DNA of 58,247 nt, taken from assembly GCA_020831885.1 (NCBI GenBank), contig JAFIFU010000018.1, forward strand, positions 1 to 58,247, given 5' to 3'. Position 1 is the stretch's first letter. Each line of letters opens with the position of its first letter. The notes beneath the pieces were generated by a model that had not been told where the DNA came from, made no database searches, and saw only the letters and a list, made by a program, of their open reading frames with translations. Of this stretch, positions 16,724 through 27,616 are shown in pieces. This stretch comes from Ectothiorhodospiraceae bacterium. Its GTDB lineage: Bacteria; Pseudomonadota; Gammaproteobacteria; Nitrococcales; Aquisalimonadaceae. Made by a program: the position numbers and the translations under genes.

Positions 16724-18412
16724 ATGAGCAATCAGGAAGCAGCTTCAGCCAGCAACTTCATTCGTCAGATCATCGAACGGGATCTGGCCGAGGGCAAGAA
16801 CGACGGTAAAGTGGCCACCCGCTTCCCACCGGAACCCAACGGCTACCTGCATCTGGGACATGCCAAATCCATCTGTCTGAACTTCGGCATCGCGCAGGAT
16901 TTCAACGGCACATGCAACCTGCGCTTCGATGACACCAATCCCGAGAAGGAAAGCCAGGAATACATCGACGCCATCATGGAGGACGTGCGGTGGCTGGGAT
17001 TCGAATGGAATCGGCTCTGCTATGCCTCGGATTACTTCGAACGGCTCTACGCCTTCGCGGAGGACCTGATCCGCGCGGGCAAGGCCTATGTCTGTGACCT
17101 GAACGCCGAGCAGATGCGCGAGTACCGAGGCACACTCACCGAGCCTGGCAGGAACAGCCCCTACCGCGACCGGTCGGTGGCGGAGAACCTGGATCTGTTC
17201 CGGCGCATGCGCGCCGGGGAGTTCGAAAGCGGCAGCCGGGTCCTGCGGGCGAAGATCGACATGGCCTCGCCCAACATCAACCTGCGGGACCCCACGCTGT
17301 ACCGCATCCGCAAAGGGGCCTCGCACCACCAGACCGGAGAGGCCTGGGCCATCTACCCGATGTACGACTACACCCACGCGCTGTCCGATGCGCTGGAAGG
17401 GATCACCCATTCCCTGTGCACGCTGGAATTCGAGGATCACCGGCCGCTGTATGACTGGTGCGTGGAGAACGTGGATGTACCGGCCCGGCCGTACCAGTAC
17501 GAGTTCGCCCGGCTGAACCTGGAATTCACCGTGCTCAGCAAGCGCAAGCTCACCGAACTGGTGAACGAAGGCCATGTGGAGGGATGGGATGACCCGCGCA
17601 TGCCCACCATCGCCGGGATCCGCCGCCGCGGCTTCCCGCCGGAGGCGATCCGCGAATTCTGCGCCCGCATCGGGGTGACCAAGTCCGACGGTCTGGTGGA
17701 GATCGCGATGCTGGAGAACTGCGTACGCGAAAGCCTGGACACCAACGCGCCGCGGGCCATGGCGGTGCTGCGGCCGCTGAAAGTGGTGATCACCAACTAC
17801 CCGGACGACCGGATCGAGGACATAACCGCCGCGAACCACCCCAAGGATGCATCCATGGGCTCGCGTACCGTGCCCTTCACCCGGGAGCTGTATATCGACC
17901 GGGAGGACTTCGTGGAAGTGGCGCCCAACAAGAAGTGGAAACGCCTGACGCTGGGCGGCGAGGTGCGGCTGCGCAACGCCTACGTGATCCGCTGTGACGA
18001 GGCGGTGAAAGGCGCTGACGGCCGCATCGAGGAACTCCGCTGCAGTTACGATCCGGCCACGCTGGGGGCGAACCCGGAGGGACGCAAGGTCAAGGGCGTG
18101 ATTCACTGGGTGTCCGCAAGCCACGGGGTCCCGGCGGAAATCCGCCTGTACGATCGTCTGTTCAACGTGCCGAACCCGGGCGCGGCGAAAGACCGGGACT
18201 GGCGTCAGGACCTGAACCCGGAATCGCTGGTGGTGTTGCAGGGCATGGTGGAACCCTCCCTGGCCCGGGCCGCGGCCGGTGCCCGTTTCCAGTTCGAGCG
18301 GGAAGGTTATTTCTGCGTGGACACCAGGGACAGCGCCCGGGAGCGCCCGGTGTTCAATCGCACCATCACGCTACGGGACACCTGGGCGAAGATCGCCGGC
18401 AAGGGTGACTGA
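16724..18412 (+). CDS. glnS: Glutaminyl-tRNA synthetase
   Basis: Charges tRNA-Gln directly with glutamine. The 562-residue class I synthetase has the HIGH-type motif ([14 protein letters not shown], about residues 36-49), the KMSKS-type motif VLSKRKL (about 267-273) and the anticodon-binding beta-barrel domain at the C-terminus. Having GlnRS, instead of only the GatCAB route, fits Gammaproteobacteria. It is a single-gene unit diverging from ubiCA. Confidence 0.97.
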   Translation: MSNQEAASASNFIRQIIERDLAEGKNDGKVATRFPPEPNGYLHLGHAKSICLNFGIAQDFNGTCNLRFDDTNPEKESQEYIDAIMEDVRWLGFEWNRLCYASDYFERLYAFAEDLIRAGKAYVCDLNAEQMREYRGTLTEPGRNSPYRDRSVAENLDLFRRMRAGEFESGSRVLRAKIDMASPNINLRDPTLYRIRKGASHHQTGEAWAIYPMYDYTHALSDALEGITHSLCTLEFEDHRPLYDWCVENVDVPARPYQYEFARLNLEFTVLSKRKLTELVNEGHVEGWDDPRMPTIAGIRRRGFPPEAIREFCARIGVTKSDGLVEIAMLENCVRESLDTNAPRAMAVLRPLKVVITNYPDDRIEDITAANHPKDASMGSRTVPFTRELYIDREDFVEVAPNKKWKRLTLGGEVRLRNAYVIRCDEAVKGADGRIEELRCSYDPATLGANPEGRKVKGVIHWVSASHGVPAEIRLYDRLFNVPNPGAAKDRDWRQDLNPESLVVLQGMVEPSLARAAAGARFQFEREGYFCVDTRDSARERPVFNRTITLRDTWAKIAGKGD

Positions 18413-18469
18413 CCCCGCCGCTCCGTCACCGTCAGCTTGTTTGCGATGCCGGGCGTGGTGCGCACGGAA

Positions 18470-18508
18470 CCGAGGACGGTGCCGGGGGGTTGGCCCGGAC
18501 TGTCGGCG
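18470..18508 (+). repeat. Intergenic repeat, copy 1
   Basis: About 39 bp in the glnS-recG gap begin CCGAGGACGGTGCCGG and end CCGGACTGTCGGCG. Nearly the same sequence occurs at 34938-34978 in another intergenic gap 16 kb away. The rest of the glnS-recG gap (18413-18549) shows no gene. Confidence 0.6.
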
Positions 18509-18549
18509 GCCAAGTCGAAGCCACCCAGCACGGCTGCGCGCGGCACACC

Positions 18550-20664
18550 CTACACGCGACCGTAGCGCTGTGCTTCGCCGACCCAGCGCTGGATGAGCAG
18601 GTCCACGCCCACCGGGTCCTCCTGCAGCAGCCGGTCCGCCATCCGCTGGACGCGGGGCAGCAGCGCTCCGTCCCGGCTGAGGTCCGCCACGCGGAACTGC
18701 CAGGCGCCGGTCTGGCGTGTGCCCAGCAGTTCCCCCGGTCCGCGGATCTCCAGATCCTGGCGGGCAATCTCGAAGCCGTCTGTGGTCTCCCGCAGTACGC
18801 TCAGTCGACGGCGGGCGGTTTCCGTCAGCGGGGCCCGGTACAACAGGACACAGGAACTGGCGGTTGCCCCACGCCCCACCCGGCCACGCAACTGGTGAAG
18901 CTGGGCCAGACCCAGCCGCTCCGGGTTCTCGATCACCATCAGGCTGGCGTTGGGGACGTCCACACCCACCTCGATCACTGTGGTGGCCACCAGCAGATGG
19001 AGCTCGCCGGCGGCGAAGGCCGCCATCACCGCCTCCTTGTCGGCCGGTTTCATACGCCCGTGCACCAGTCCCACGCGGATCTCCGGAATGGCCTCGGCCA
19101 GCATGGCGGCCGTATTCTCCGCTGCCTCGGCCTGTAACTGGTCCGATTCCTCGATCAGCGTGCACACCCAATAGGCCTGACGCCCCTCGGCGCAGGCCTT
19201 GGCGATGCCCGTCACCACTTCATCACGCCGGCTGTCGGGCACCGCCACCGTGGTCACCGGCGTTCGACCGGGGGGCAGTTCGTCGATGACCGACACATCC
19301 AGGTCCGCATAGGCCGTCATGGCCAGGGTCCGGGGAATGGGGGTGGCAGTCATGATCAACTGGTGCGGCTGGGCGGTGGCCGACTGCCCCTTCTCCTTCA
19401 GCGCCAGCCGCTGGTGCACACCGAAGCGATGCTGTTCGTCCACGATCACCAGCCCCAGACGCTGGAAAGCCACCTGGTCCTGAAACAGCGCATGCGTCCC
19501 CACGGCAATCCCGCATCGCCCGTCCGCCATGCGCTCCAGCATATCCCGGCGGCGCGCCGCGGTGAGCTTGCCGGACAGCCAGGTCACCTCCACGCCCAAG
19601 GGTTCCAGCCAGTCCCGGAAATTGCGGTAGTGCTGCTCCGCCAGCAGCTCCGTGGGAGCCATGACTGCTGCCTGCAGACCGCATTCCACGGCCCGCAGCG
19701 CCGCCAGTGCGGCCACCACGGTCTTGCCGGAGCCCACATCCCCCTGGACCAGGCGCAGCATGGGTTCACGCTGCGCCATGTCGGCGGCAACCTCCTGGTC
19801 CACGCGCTGCTGGGCACCGGTTAGCCGGAACGGCAAGCCCTCAAGGAAGGCGTTCACCAGCCGCCCGTTGCCGCGCAGCACCGGGGCACCCCGTTGGTTG
19901 CGCAATTGATGGCGCACCCGGCGCAGGCTCAGGTGGTGCGCCAGCAACTCTTCCATGGCCAGACGGCGGCGGGCCGGGTGGGTGCCGTTCTCCAGGGCCT
20001 CCAGATCCGCATCCGCAGGCGGCGCGTGTAACTGTTCCAGGGCTCCCAGCAGGTCCGGCAAGCCCTCGCCGGCCACAAGCGCTGCCGGAAGCAGATCCCG
20101 CAGGCCGCGGCGCGCCATGGCCAGCGACTGCTCCGCCAGGCGGCGCAGCGTGGCCTGGTTCACGCCCTCGGTGGCGGGGTAGACAGGGGTAAGCCGTGCG
20201 TCGCTGACCGGCTCGTCCAGGCTGCCCACCGCATGGTATTCCGGATGCACCATCTGCATCTGCCAGGCGTTGACACCGGGGCGCGCCTCACCATAGCACT
20301 CCAGTACACGCCCCTGACGGAACTGCTGCAGTTGATTCGGAAAGAAATGAAAGAACACCAGCGTGATGCTGCCGGTACCATCGGAGAGCCGGCACATGAG
20401 GCGCTTGCGCCGACCCTGAGCCACTTCCGCCAGTTCCACCCGACCGCGGATCAGAGCATGCTGCCCGGACTGCAGACTGCCGATGGGGATGCGCCGGGTA
20501 CGGTCCTCGTAACGCATGGGCAGGTGGAACAGCACATCCCCCACGGTGCGGATGCCAAGCCGCTCCAGCCGCTCGGACAGGCGCTGGGCAACACCGCGCA
20601 GGGTGGAAACCGGCTGATCGAGCCGGGCGCCTGTCTCAGCGGCCGGGCGGGAGGAAGCTGGCAT
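18550..20664 (-). CDS. recG: ATP-dependent DNA helicase RecG
   Basis: Branch-migrating helicase that rescues stalled replication forks and processes Holliday junctions. The 704-residue protein has an N-terminal wedge/OB region (LPMRYEDRT), Walker A GDVGSGKTVVA, the DExH box DEQHRFGV, and the helicase C-terminal motifs ATTVIEVGVDVPNAS and QLRGRVGRG. No strong ribosome site is seen before the ATG. It lies 15 bp downstream of ridA, so translation may depend on the upstream gene. The gmk-rpoZ-spoT-recG order is common in Gammaproteobacteria. Confidence 0.96.
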   Translation of the reverse strand: MPASSRPAAETGARLDQPVSTLRGVAQRLSERLERLGIRTVGDVLFHLPMRYEDRTRRIPIGSLQSGQHALIRGRVELAEVAQGRRKRLMCRLSDGTGSITLVFFHFFPNQLQQFRQGRVLECYGEARPGVNAWQMQMVHPEYHAVGSLDEPVSDARLTPVYPATEGVNQATLRRLAEQSLAMARRGLRDLLPAALVAGEGLPDLLGALEQLHAPPADADLEALENGTHPARRRLAMEELLAHHLSLRRVRHQLRNQRGAPVLRGNGRLVNAFLEGLPFRLTGAQQRVDQEVAADMAQREPMLRLVQGDVGSGKTVVAALAALRAVECGLQAAVMAPTELLAEQHYRNFRDWLEPLGVEVTWLSGKLTAARRRDMLERMADGRCGIAVGTHALFQDQVAFQRLGLVIVDEQHRFGVHQRLALKEKGQSATAQPHQLIMTATPIPRTLAMTAYADLDVSVIDELPPGRTPVTTVAVPDSRRDEVVTGIAKACAEGRQAYWVCTLIEESDQLQAEAAENTAAMLAEAIPEIRVGLVHGRMKPADKEAVMAAFAAGELHLLVATTVIEVGVDVPNASLMVIENPERLGLAQLHQLRGRVGRGATASSCVLLYRAPLTETARRRLSVLRETTDGFEIARQDLEIRGPGELLGTRQTGAWQFRVADLSRDGALLPRVQRMADRLLQEDPVGVDLLIQRWVGEAQRYGRV

Positions 20665-20679
20665 GGGCGTTGACGTCCG

Positions 20680-21069
20680 TCAGGCGGAACCGGGGATCAT
20701 CACGGCCTCCATCTCCACCTGGGCTCCCTTGGGAAGGCTGTCCACCCCGACAGCAGCACGGGCCGGATACGGTTCATGGAAGTATTGGGACATCACCTCG
20801 TTCACCACCCCGAAGTTGCCGAGATCGGTCAGGTAGATGTTCAGCTTGACGATGTCCTGCAGCCCACCGCCGGCGGCTTCGCAGACCGCCTTGAGGTTCT
20901 CGAACACACGCTCCACCTGGGCCCGGATATCCCCCTGCACCAGTTCCATGGTATCCGGCTCCAGCGGTATCTGCCCGGACAGGTACACCGTCTCACCCAC
21001 CTGCACGGCCTGGGAATAGGGACCAATAGCCGAGGGGGCATTGTCGGTACTGATAATCTTGCGTTGCAT
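20680..21069 (-). CDS. ridA: RidA family enamine/imine deaminase
   Basis: Hydrolyses reactive enamine/imine intermediates released by PLP enzymes. The 129-residue protein ([20 protein letters not shown]) has the RidA signature regions, including the late Arg in [23 protein letters not shown]. The open frame has 27 extra codons upstream, but GGGAG lies 6 bases before the ATG at 21069 and the homologous N-terminus starts there. It sits between spoT and recG on the same strand, as in many gammaproteobacteria. Confidence 0.94.
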   Translation of the reverse strand: MQRKIISTDNAPSAIGPYSQAVQVGETVYLSGQIPLEPDTMELVQGDIRAQVERVFENLKAVCEAAGGGLQDIVKLNIYLTDLGNFGVVNEVMSQYFHEPYPARAAVGVDSLPKGAQVEMEAVMIPGSA

Positions 21070-21245
21070 CGCGATCTCCCGAGGAGTTGATTCTGAATCA
21101 AAGGTACGTGCCCGGCCCCACTCGCTCAACAGGCGATAGCGGGAGAACACGCAACACGCTGCATGCCAATCCGATTGAACTCATCGTTCCGCTTCAGGTC
21201 ACCCATACGTAACAGCCGTAGCAACGCCACGAAGGAGCAGATTTC

Positions 21246-21584
21246 ATGTCTGACCGTAGCAAGGCTTTCAGCCGTCGCCACTTCCTGAAAGGCACCGCAC
21301 TGGGGCTGGCCACACTGCCGCTGGCCGGCACCGTCCTGCGCGCGCCGTCGGCCCGCGCGGACGAGCTACCCCGGCTGGAAGAGGACGACCCGGCCGCCCA
21401 GGCCGTTGATTACGTCCATGACGCAGCGGACGCGGCCGATCACCCGGACTACGAGGAAGGCCAGCTATGCGCCAACTGCCAGCTTTACACCGACGAGAAC
21501 GGTGAATGGGGCGAGTGCTCGGTATTTCCGGGCAAACTGGTGGCGGCCCAGGGCTGGTGCAACGTCTGGGTGCCGGTCAACTGA
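21246..21584 (+). CDS. High-potential iron-sulfur protein (HiPIP), Tat-exported
   Basis: Small periplasmic [4Fe-4S] electron carrier that typically shuttles electrons from the bc1 complex to a photosynthetic reaction centre or a terminal oxidase. The 112-residue precursor has a twin-arginine signal (SRRHFLKG, cleavage near ARA-DE, residue 39) and the HiPIP ligand spacing Cys75-x2-Cys78-x12-Cys91-x13-Cys105. The mature part is acidic. An AAGGAG site lies 8 bases before the ATG. HiPIPs are common in purple sulfur bacteria and relatives. The gene faces against its neighbours, with its own terminator downstream. Confidence 0.95.
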   Translation: MSDRSKAFSRRHFLKGTALGLATLPLAGTVLRAPSARADELPRLEEDDPAAQAVDYVHDAADAADHPDYEEGQLCANCQLYTDENGEWGECSVFPGKLVAAQGWCNVWVPVN

Positions 21585-21602
21585 CCCACCCCTCGCTCAC
21601 CG

Positions 21603-21628
21603 ACGCCCCGCCCTGCGGGGCGTTCTCC
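21603..21628 (+). terminator. Terminator after the HiPIP gene
   Basis: ACGCCCCG-[CCCTG]-CGGGGCGT is a perfect 8-bp stem followed by a short T-rich tail (TCTCCGTT). It can act in both directions between two converging genes. Confidence 0.7.
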
Positions 21629-21642
21629 GTTCCACCCCCCAC

Positions 21643-23379
21643 TCAGGGTTTCCCGTCCAGGCCCACCATGACCGGATCGTGGTCAGAGGATCGCCAGGGT
21701 TCGTTTCGGGCCAGCCCCCTACGACCGCCCCGCTGATCAAAGGCCAGAAATACCGGCTCGTCGGCGTTGATGTGCCAGACGGTGATACCGCTGATGCGCC
21801 GGCCAAGCGAGGCGTTGCCGAAGATATAATCCAGCATGCCGGCTTCGCCGCGGAACACGTAACTGTAGTGACGGTCCTCGGGCAGGTGGCGCCGCACCAG
21901 GTTGATGTATCCCGCCTCCTCCAGGACCCGCACCGGATCCTCGTCCGCGTAGCTGTTGAAATCCCCCAGCAGGGCGACGGCGTCCACGTCATGGGCCACG
22001 CGCTGTTCCTCGATGAACCCGAGCAGCGCCCGGGACTGGCGCGTACGCCGTTCGTTCCAGCAGCCCTGTCCCCGATCCACATCGCCCCTGTCCGGACACC
22101 GGGTCTTGGACTTGTGGTGCACCACCGCCGCCAGAAACGGCTCACCGCCGGCGGTGGGCCGGAACACAGCGGCTACCGGCGGCCGGTTGTGGACACCATC
22201 GTGGTCAGCCAGCACGGCACTCCGGGCCTCCAGCGCCCCGGGCCGGTAAACCAGAGCCACACGGATGGCGTCCCTGCCCTGACGGTCGGGACCGTCCAGC
22301 CGGACGTAACGATCCCGCGGCGGCAACCGGGCATTCAACCGCTGGAGCAGGTCGTCCAGCACTCCGGGGGAATTCTCCAGCTCCACCAGCGCCAGCAGAT
22401 CGGCGTCCAGGCCCCGCAGCGCGGCCAGCAGTTTTCCCCGCTGGCGCTCCAGCGCCTCCGGGGAATCCGCACCACGTTCCCCCAGGGTCAGAAAGTAGTT
22501 CTCCAGGTTCAGGGTCGCCAGGCGTACCCCCGCCACCGGCTCCGGTTCCCGGGGCCGCGGATTGCCCGCCTGGAACTCCACGTCCCCCACCGGGTGGACC
22601 CGCCAGGCGTCAAAGGCGTGCACCAGCACGCCCTCCAGGTGCGTCACCCGGTCTCCGGCGCGGCGGGTGTGGTGCTCGTCCAGATAGGGGATCGGCTCCG
22701 GATTGCTGCGATAGCTGCCATCGTCCAGCACGATCTGGTGCAGCCCGTCGTCGACGCCGCCGGAGCGGGTGCGCATCAGGCGGTGGCCGGCACTGAGGTG
22801 CAGACTGCCGAAGCGGCCCAGCTCGTAGTTTCCGGTCACCACCAGCTCCTGGGGAAATCCCACCAGAAGTCCATGGAAACGCGGGAGTGTTTCCGGCTCC
22901 AGCGGTAGCTCCAGCGGCACCGGCTCCGGCAGCCCGGGCTCACCGCAGAACGCCAGGGCTTCCAGCCGCTGCAGTTGGGGCCAGCCCCGATACGTATCGA
23001 AGCGGGCCCGCACCTGTACACGGACACCGGGGCCCAGCGAATCCCATTGTCCGCCGGTCAACGCCGGAGCGTAGACGAAAAGACCACTGTCGTACCGGGT
23101 CTCGGAGTGGCCATCCTGGATGAAAAATCCGTTGAGGCCCTGTCGGCCCGGGTAGACGCCGGTGACCACACCGCCGGTGACCACGTGGGAGCCGGGCGGG
23201 GAATCACCACCCCCCGGAACGTGATTCAGCAGTTCCGCCAGGGGGATTTCCTCAGCCCTGTCACAGCTTCCGTCCGCGGGTTGTCCGAAAAGCAGGAACC
23301 CGATCAGCGACAGCAGCAGAACCGCGGGCCAGATCAGAGGCCGCAGGCGGGCTACAGGGGATTGACTCACAGCGTCCAT
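21643..23379 (-). CDS. Secreted endonuclease/exonuclease/phosphatase-family nuclease (ExeM/NucH-like)
   Basis: A 578-residue protein with an N-terminal membrane/signal helix (residues about 14-33), an OB-like middle region, and a C-terminal EEP nuclease domain opening with VRLATLNLENYFLT and containing DADLLALVELENS and the final catalytic SSDHDPVMVGL. Proteins of this arrangement are extracellular DNases. The product is therefore probably an exported or membrane-anchored DNase that scavenges DNA. It follows HiPIP convergently and precedes ridA in position but not in function. It is an unusual guest between spoT and recG. Confidence 0.88.
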   Translation of the reverse strand: MDAVSQSPVARLRPLIWPAVLLLSLIGFLLFGQPADGSCDRAEEIPLAELLNHVPGGGDSPPGSHVVTGGVVTGVYPGRQGLNGFFIQDGHSETRYDSGLFVYAPALTGGQWDSLGPGVRVQVRARFDTYRGWPQLQRLEALAFCGEPGLPEPVPLELPLEPETLPRFHGLLVGFPQELVVTGNYELGRFGSLHLSAGHRLMRTRSGGVDDGLHQIVLDDGSYRSNPEPIPYLDEHHTRRAGDRVTHLEGVLVHAFDAWRVHPVGDVEFQAGNPRPREPEPVAGVRLATLNLENYFLTLGERGADSPEALERQRGKLLAALRGLDADLLALVELENSPGVLDDLLQRLNARLPPRDRYVRLDGPDRQGRDAIRVALVYRPGALEARSAVLADHDGVHNRPPVAAVFRPTAGGEPFLAAVVHHKSKTRCPDRGDVDRGQGCWNERRTRQSRALLGFIEEQRVAHDVDAVALLGDFNSYADEDPVRVLEEAGYINLVRRHLPEDRHYSYVFRGEAGMLDYIFGNASLGRRISGITVWHINADEPVFLAFDQRGGRRGLARNEPWRSSDHDPVMVGLDGKP

Positions 23380-23426
23380 GCGTTCGTTTCCGTCATGCGA
23401 ACCAGGGGTGAGACGGCGGGCGTGGG

Positions 23427-25604
23427 TCAGCCGCGTACCCGGGTGATGCGCAGCACCGTGCTCAGCACGCGCAACCGCCGCATGATCCGGGCCAGGTGCA
23501 CACGATCGCGCACACCGATGGTGAGATTGATGGTCACGATCATCCCTTCCCGTTCGTCCACCGATACATTGGTGATATTGCCTTCCGTGTCCGAGATCGT
23601 GGCCGCCACCTCGGCCAGCACACCGCGCTGGTTCACCACGTCCACGCGAACGGGGACGTTGAACTCACGGTCGATCTCCCGTTCCCACTGAACATCCAGC
23701 CACTTCTCCGGATGCTTCCGGTATTCCTGCAGATTCTTGCAGTCCTGCAGGTGAACCACCACGCCGCGGCCGGAGCTGGCGAAACCGATGATGGGGTCGC
23801 CCGGTATCGGGTTGCAGCACTTGGCGAAGGTGACCACGGCGCCCTCGGTGCCCTTGATGGTGAGCGGCTGGGTGGCCTCCGCCGGTTGATCGCCACCCTC
23901 CTCGTTCACCACCCCGGCCAGATGCCGTGCCGCCAGCCACGGCATACGCTTGCCCAGGCCGATACTCTCAAGCAACTGGTCCATGGATTCAACGCCCAGG
24001 CTTTCCAGCCCCTTGCCGATCGCGGCACGATCCAGGCGGTCCAGGTCGGCCCCCAGCGCTTCCAGCGACTGATTCAACAAGCGGCGCCCCAGGCTCGCTG
24101 CTTCTTCGTGGCGGAGATTTTTCAAGGCATGGCGGATCGCGGAGCGGGCCTTGGCGGTGACCACGAAATCCAGCCACGCCGGGTTGGGACGCGCCCCCGG
24201 CGCCGTGATGATGTCCACCGTCTGCCCGGTCTGCAAGGGCGTGCGCAGCGGCACCAGCCGTTTGTCAACCCGCGCCGCCAGGCAGGTATCCCCGATGTCC
24301 GAGTGTACGGCATAGGCGAAATCCACCAGGGTGGCCCCCCGGGGCAGTTCCATGATCTCGCCCCGGGGTGTGAACACATAGACCTCGTCCGGGAACAGGT
24401 CGATTTTGACGTTCTCGATGAACTCCAGCGGATTCCCGGCGTTGCGCTGCATCTCCAGGAGATCCTTGACCCATTCCCGGGCGCGGGTCTGCGCCGTGTT
24501 CGGGCCGGCCTCTCCGGTCTTGTACACCCAATGGGCGGCAACGCCCATTTCAGCCACCCGATGCATTTCCGCCGTCCGGATCTGCACCTCGATCTGCACC
24601 CCCTGGGGGCCCCACAGCGTGGTGTGCAGCGACTGGTAGCCGTTGCTCTTGGGGATGGCGATGTAATCCTTGAAGTAACCGGGTACCGGCTTGTACAGAC
24701 TGTGCATCACGCCCAGAGCACGGTAGCAGGCATCCACGGCATCGGTGACGATGCGGAAGCCGTGCACATCGAAGATGCTGTGAAAGCCGCGGGGCTCCCC
24801 GCCGGTGTTCAGCATCTTCAGGTAAATGCTGTACAGGTGCTTTTCACGCCCCTCCACGGCGGCTTCGATCCCGGCCTCCCGCAGGCGCTCTTCCAGCGCC
24901 TCCTTCACCTTGCCCACCAGCTCCTTCTGGTTTTTGCGCGTCTTGCGCACCTGATGCTTGATGACGCGGAAGCGCATCGGGTACATGGCGGCAAAGGCGA
25001 GGTCTTCGAGTTCGATGCGGATGTGGTTGATGCCGAGGCGGTTGGCGATGGGGGCGTAGATCTCCAGGGTCTCCCGGGCTATCCGGCGCCGCTTGTGGGG
25101 CGGCATCACCCAGATCGTACGCATGTTGTGCAGGCGGTCCGCCAGCTTGACCAGAATGACGCGGATATCCCGCGCCATGGCCAGGACCATCTTGCGGAAA
25201 TTCGCCGCCTGGGCCTCGGCCTTGCTCTCGAAGTGAATCTGGGTGAGTTTGGAGACCCCGTCCACCAGTTCGGCCACATCCTCGCCGAAATCCCGGGCGA
25301 TCTGCTCCTTGGAACTGGGCGTGTCCTCAATGACGTCGTGCAGGATGGCGGAAACCACGCTCTGGTGGTCCATCCGCATCTCCGCCAGAATCCGGGCAAC
25401 CGCGAGGGGGTGGGTAATGTACGGCTCACCGGAGAGGCGGCGCTGGCCTTCATGTGCCGCGGCGCCGAACAGGTAGGCATCGTAGACGATCCTGACCTGT
25501 TCCGGCTCCAAATACGATTCCAGCAGCGAGCAGAGCTCGCTGACCCTGTGGCTTGGATCCACCCCGGGATAGAGTTCCGGGGCCGCAGGCTCCGCACGTG
25601 CCAC
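23427..25604 (-). CDS. spoT: Bifunctional (p)ppGpp synthetase/hydrolase
   Basis: Makes and degrades the stringent-response alarmones. The 725-residue Rel/SpoT protein has the HD hydrolase domain (AILHDVIEDT, about residues 88-97), the synthetase domain (FRIVTDAVDACYRALGVMHSLYKP region), a TGS domain (FTPRGEIMELPRGATLVDFAYAVHSD), and a C-terminal ACT domain. Both catalytic domains look intact. The best start is GTG at 25604, with GGAGG 5 bases away; a TTG one codon earlier is also possible. It lies 14 bp after rpoZ. Confidence 0.95.
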   Translation of the reverse strand: MARAEPAAPELYPGVDPSHRVSELCSLLESYLEPEQVRIVYDAYLFGAAAHEGQRRLSGEPYITHPLAVARILAEMRMDHQSVVSAILHDVIEDTPSSKEQIARDFGEDVAELVDGVSKLTQIHFESKAEAQAANFRKMVLAMARDIRVILVKLADRLHNMRTIWVMPPHKRRRIARETLEIYAPIANRLGINHIRIELEDLAFAAMYPMRFRVIKHQVRKTRKNQKELVGKVKEALEERLREAGIEAAVEGREKHLYSIYLKMLNTGGEPRGFHSIFDVHGFRIVTDAVDACYRALGVMHSLYKPVPGYFKDYIAIPKSNGYQSLHTTLWGPQGVQIEVQIRTAEMHRVAEMGVAAHWVYKTGEAGPNTAQTRAREWVKDLLEMQRNAGNPLEFIENVKIDLFPDEVYVFTPRGEIMELPRGATLVDFAYAVHSDIGDTCLAARVDKRLVPLRTPLQTGQTVDIITAPGARPNPAWLDFVVTAKARSAIRHALKNLRHEEAASLGRRLLNQSLEALGADLDRLDRAAIGKGLESLGVESMDQLLESIGLGKRMPWLAARHLAGVVNEEGGDQPAEATQPLTIKGTEGAVVTFAKCCNPIPGDPIIGFASSGRGVVVHLQDCKNLQEYRKHPEKWLDVQWEREIDREFNVPVRVDVVNQRGVLAEVAATISDTEGNITNVSVDEREGMIVTINLTIGVRDRVHLARIMRRLRVLSTVLRITRVRG

Positions 25605-25618
25605 CAACGCCTCCGAGT

Positions 25619-25891
25619 TCAGCCCAGCGGCCGCTCCTGCTCGGCAGCGTGGTCGGCCTGGGCCTCCTCCACTGCCAGTTGCATGTCCATCATGTCGTCC
25701 CGGAGGATATCCGCATCCACGTGATGATCGGCGATTTCGCGCAGCGCCAGCACCGTGGGCTTGTCATTCTCCAGGGGGACGAAGGGCTGCGCACCGTTGG
25801 CGATCTGGCGCGCGCGCTTGGCCGCCACCAGCACCAGTTCGAAACGGTTGGCGACACGATCCAGGCAGTCTTCTACGGTCACTCGGGCCAT
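25619..25891 (-). CDS. rpoZ: RNA polymerase omega subunit
   Basis: Small structural subunit of RNA polymerase that helps beta-prime fold and forms part of a ppGpp site. The 90-residue protein has [30 protein letters not shown]-type conservation throughout the first 70 residues; the last 20 are a variable acidic tail. It sits directly before spoT, as in E. coli. A GGAG ribosome site is present. Confidence 0.95.
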   Translation of the reverse strand: MARVTVEDCLDRVANRFELVLVAAKRARQIANGAQPFVPLENDKPTVLALREIADHHVDADILRDDMMDMQLAVEEAQADHAAEQERPLG

Positions 25892-25989
25892 GGTTCACTC
25901 CGACTGTGAAATGCTTCAGTTGACTAGCATACAGCAATTCGCACGCGCGTGGTGCTCTGCACCATACCGGCGCACCATCCTGGTGCATC

Positions 25990-27470
<1,481 letters not shown>

Positions 27471-27616
27471 GGCATGCGCCCTTCCATTGCCCGGGGAAAG
27501 CGTTCAATGATAACGCGTTCCCGGATAGCGACGAAACCAGGACACCACCCCCTTGCCCACGTGCATCCGGATTAGGGCAGAATGGGGCAAGGCCCAGGGA
27601 CAAGAGAGGATTGGCC

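Noticed and set aside
23496-25724. 742-codon plus-strand frame opposite spoT
   Set aside because: Shadow frame; spoT has all its domains.
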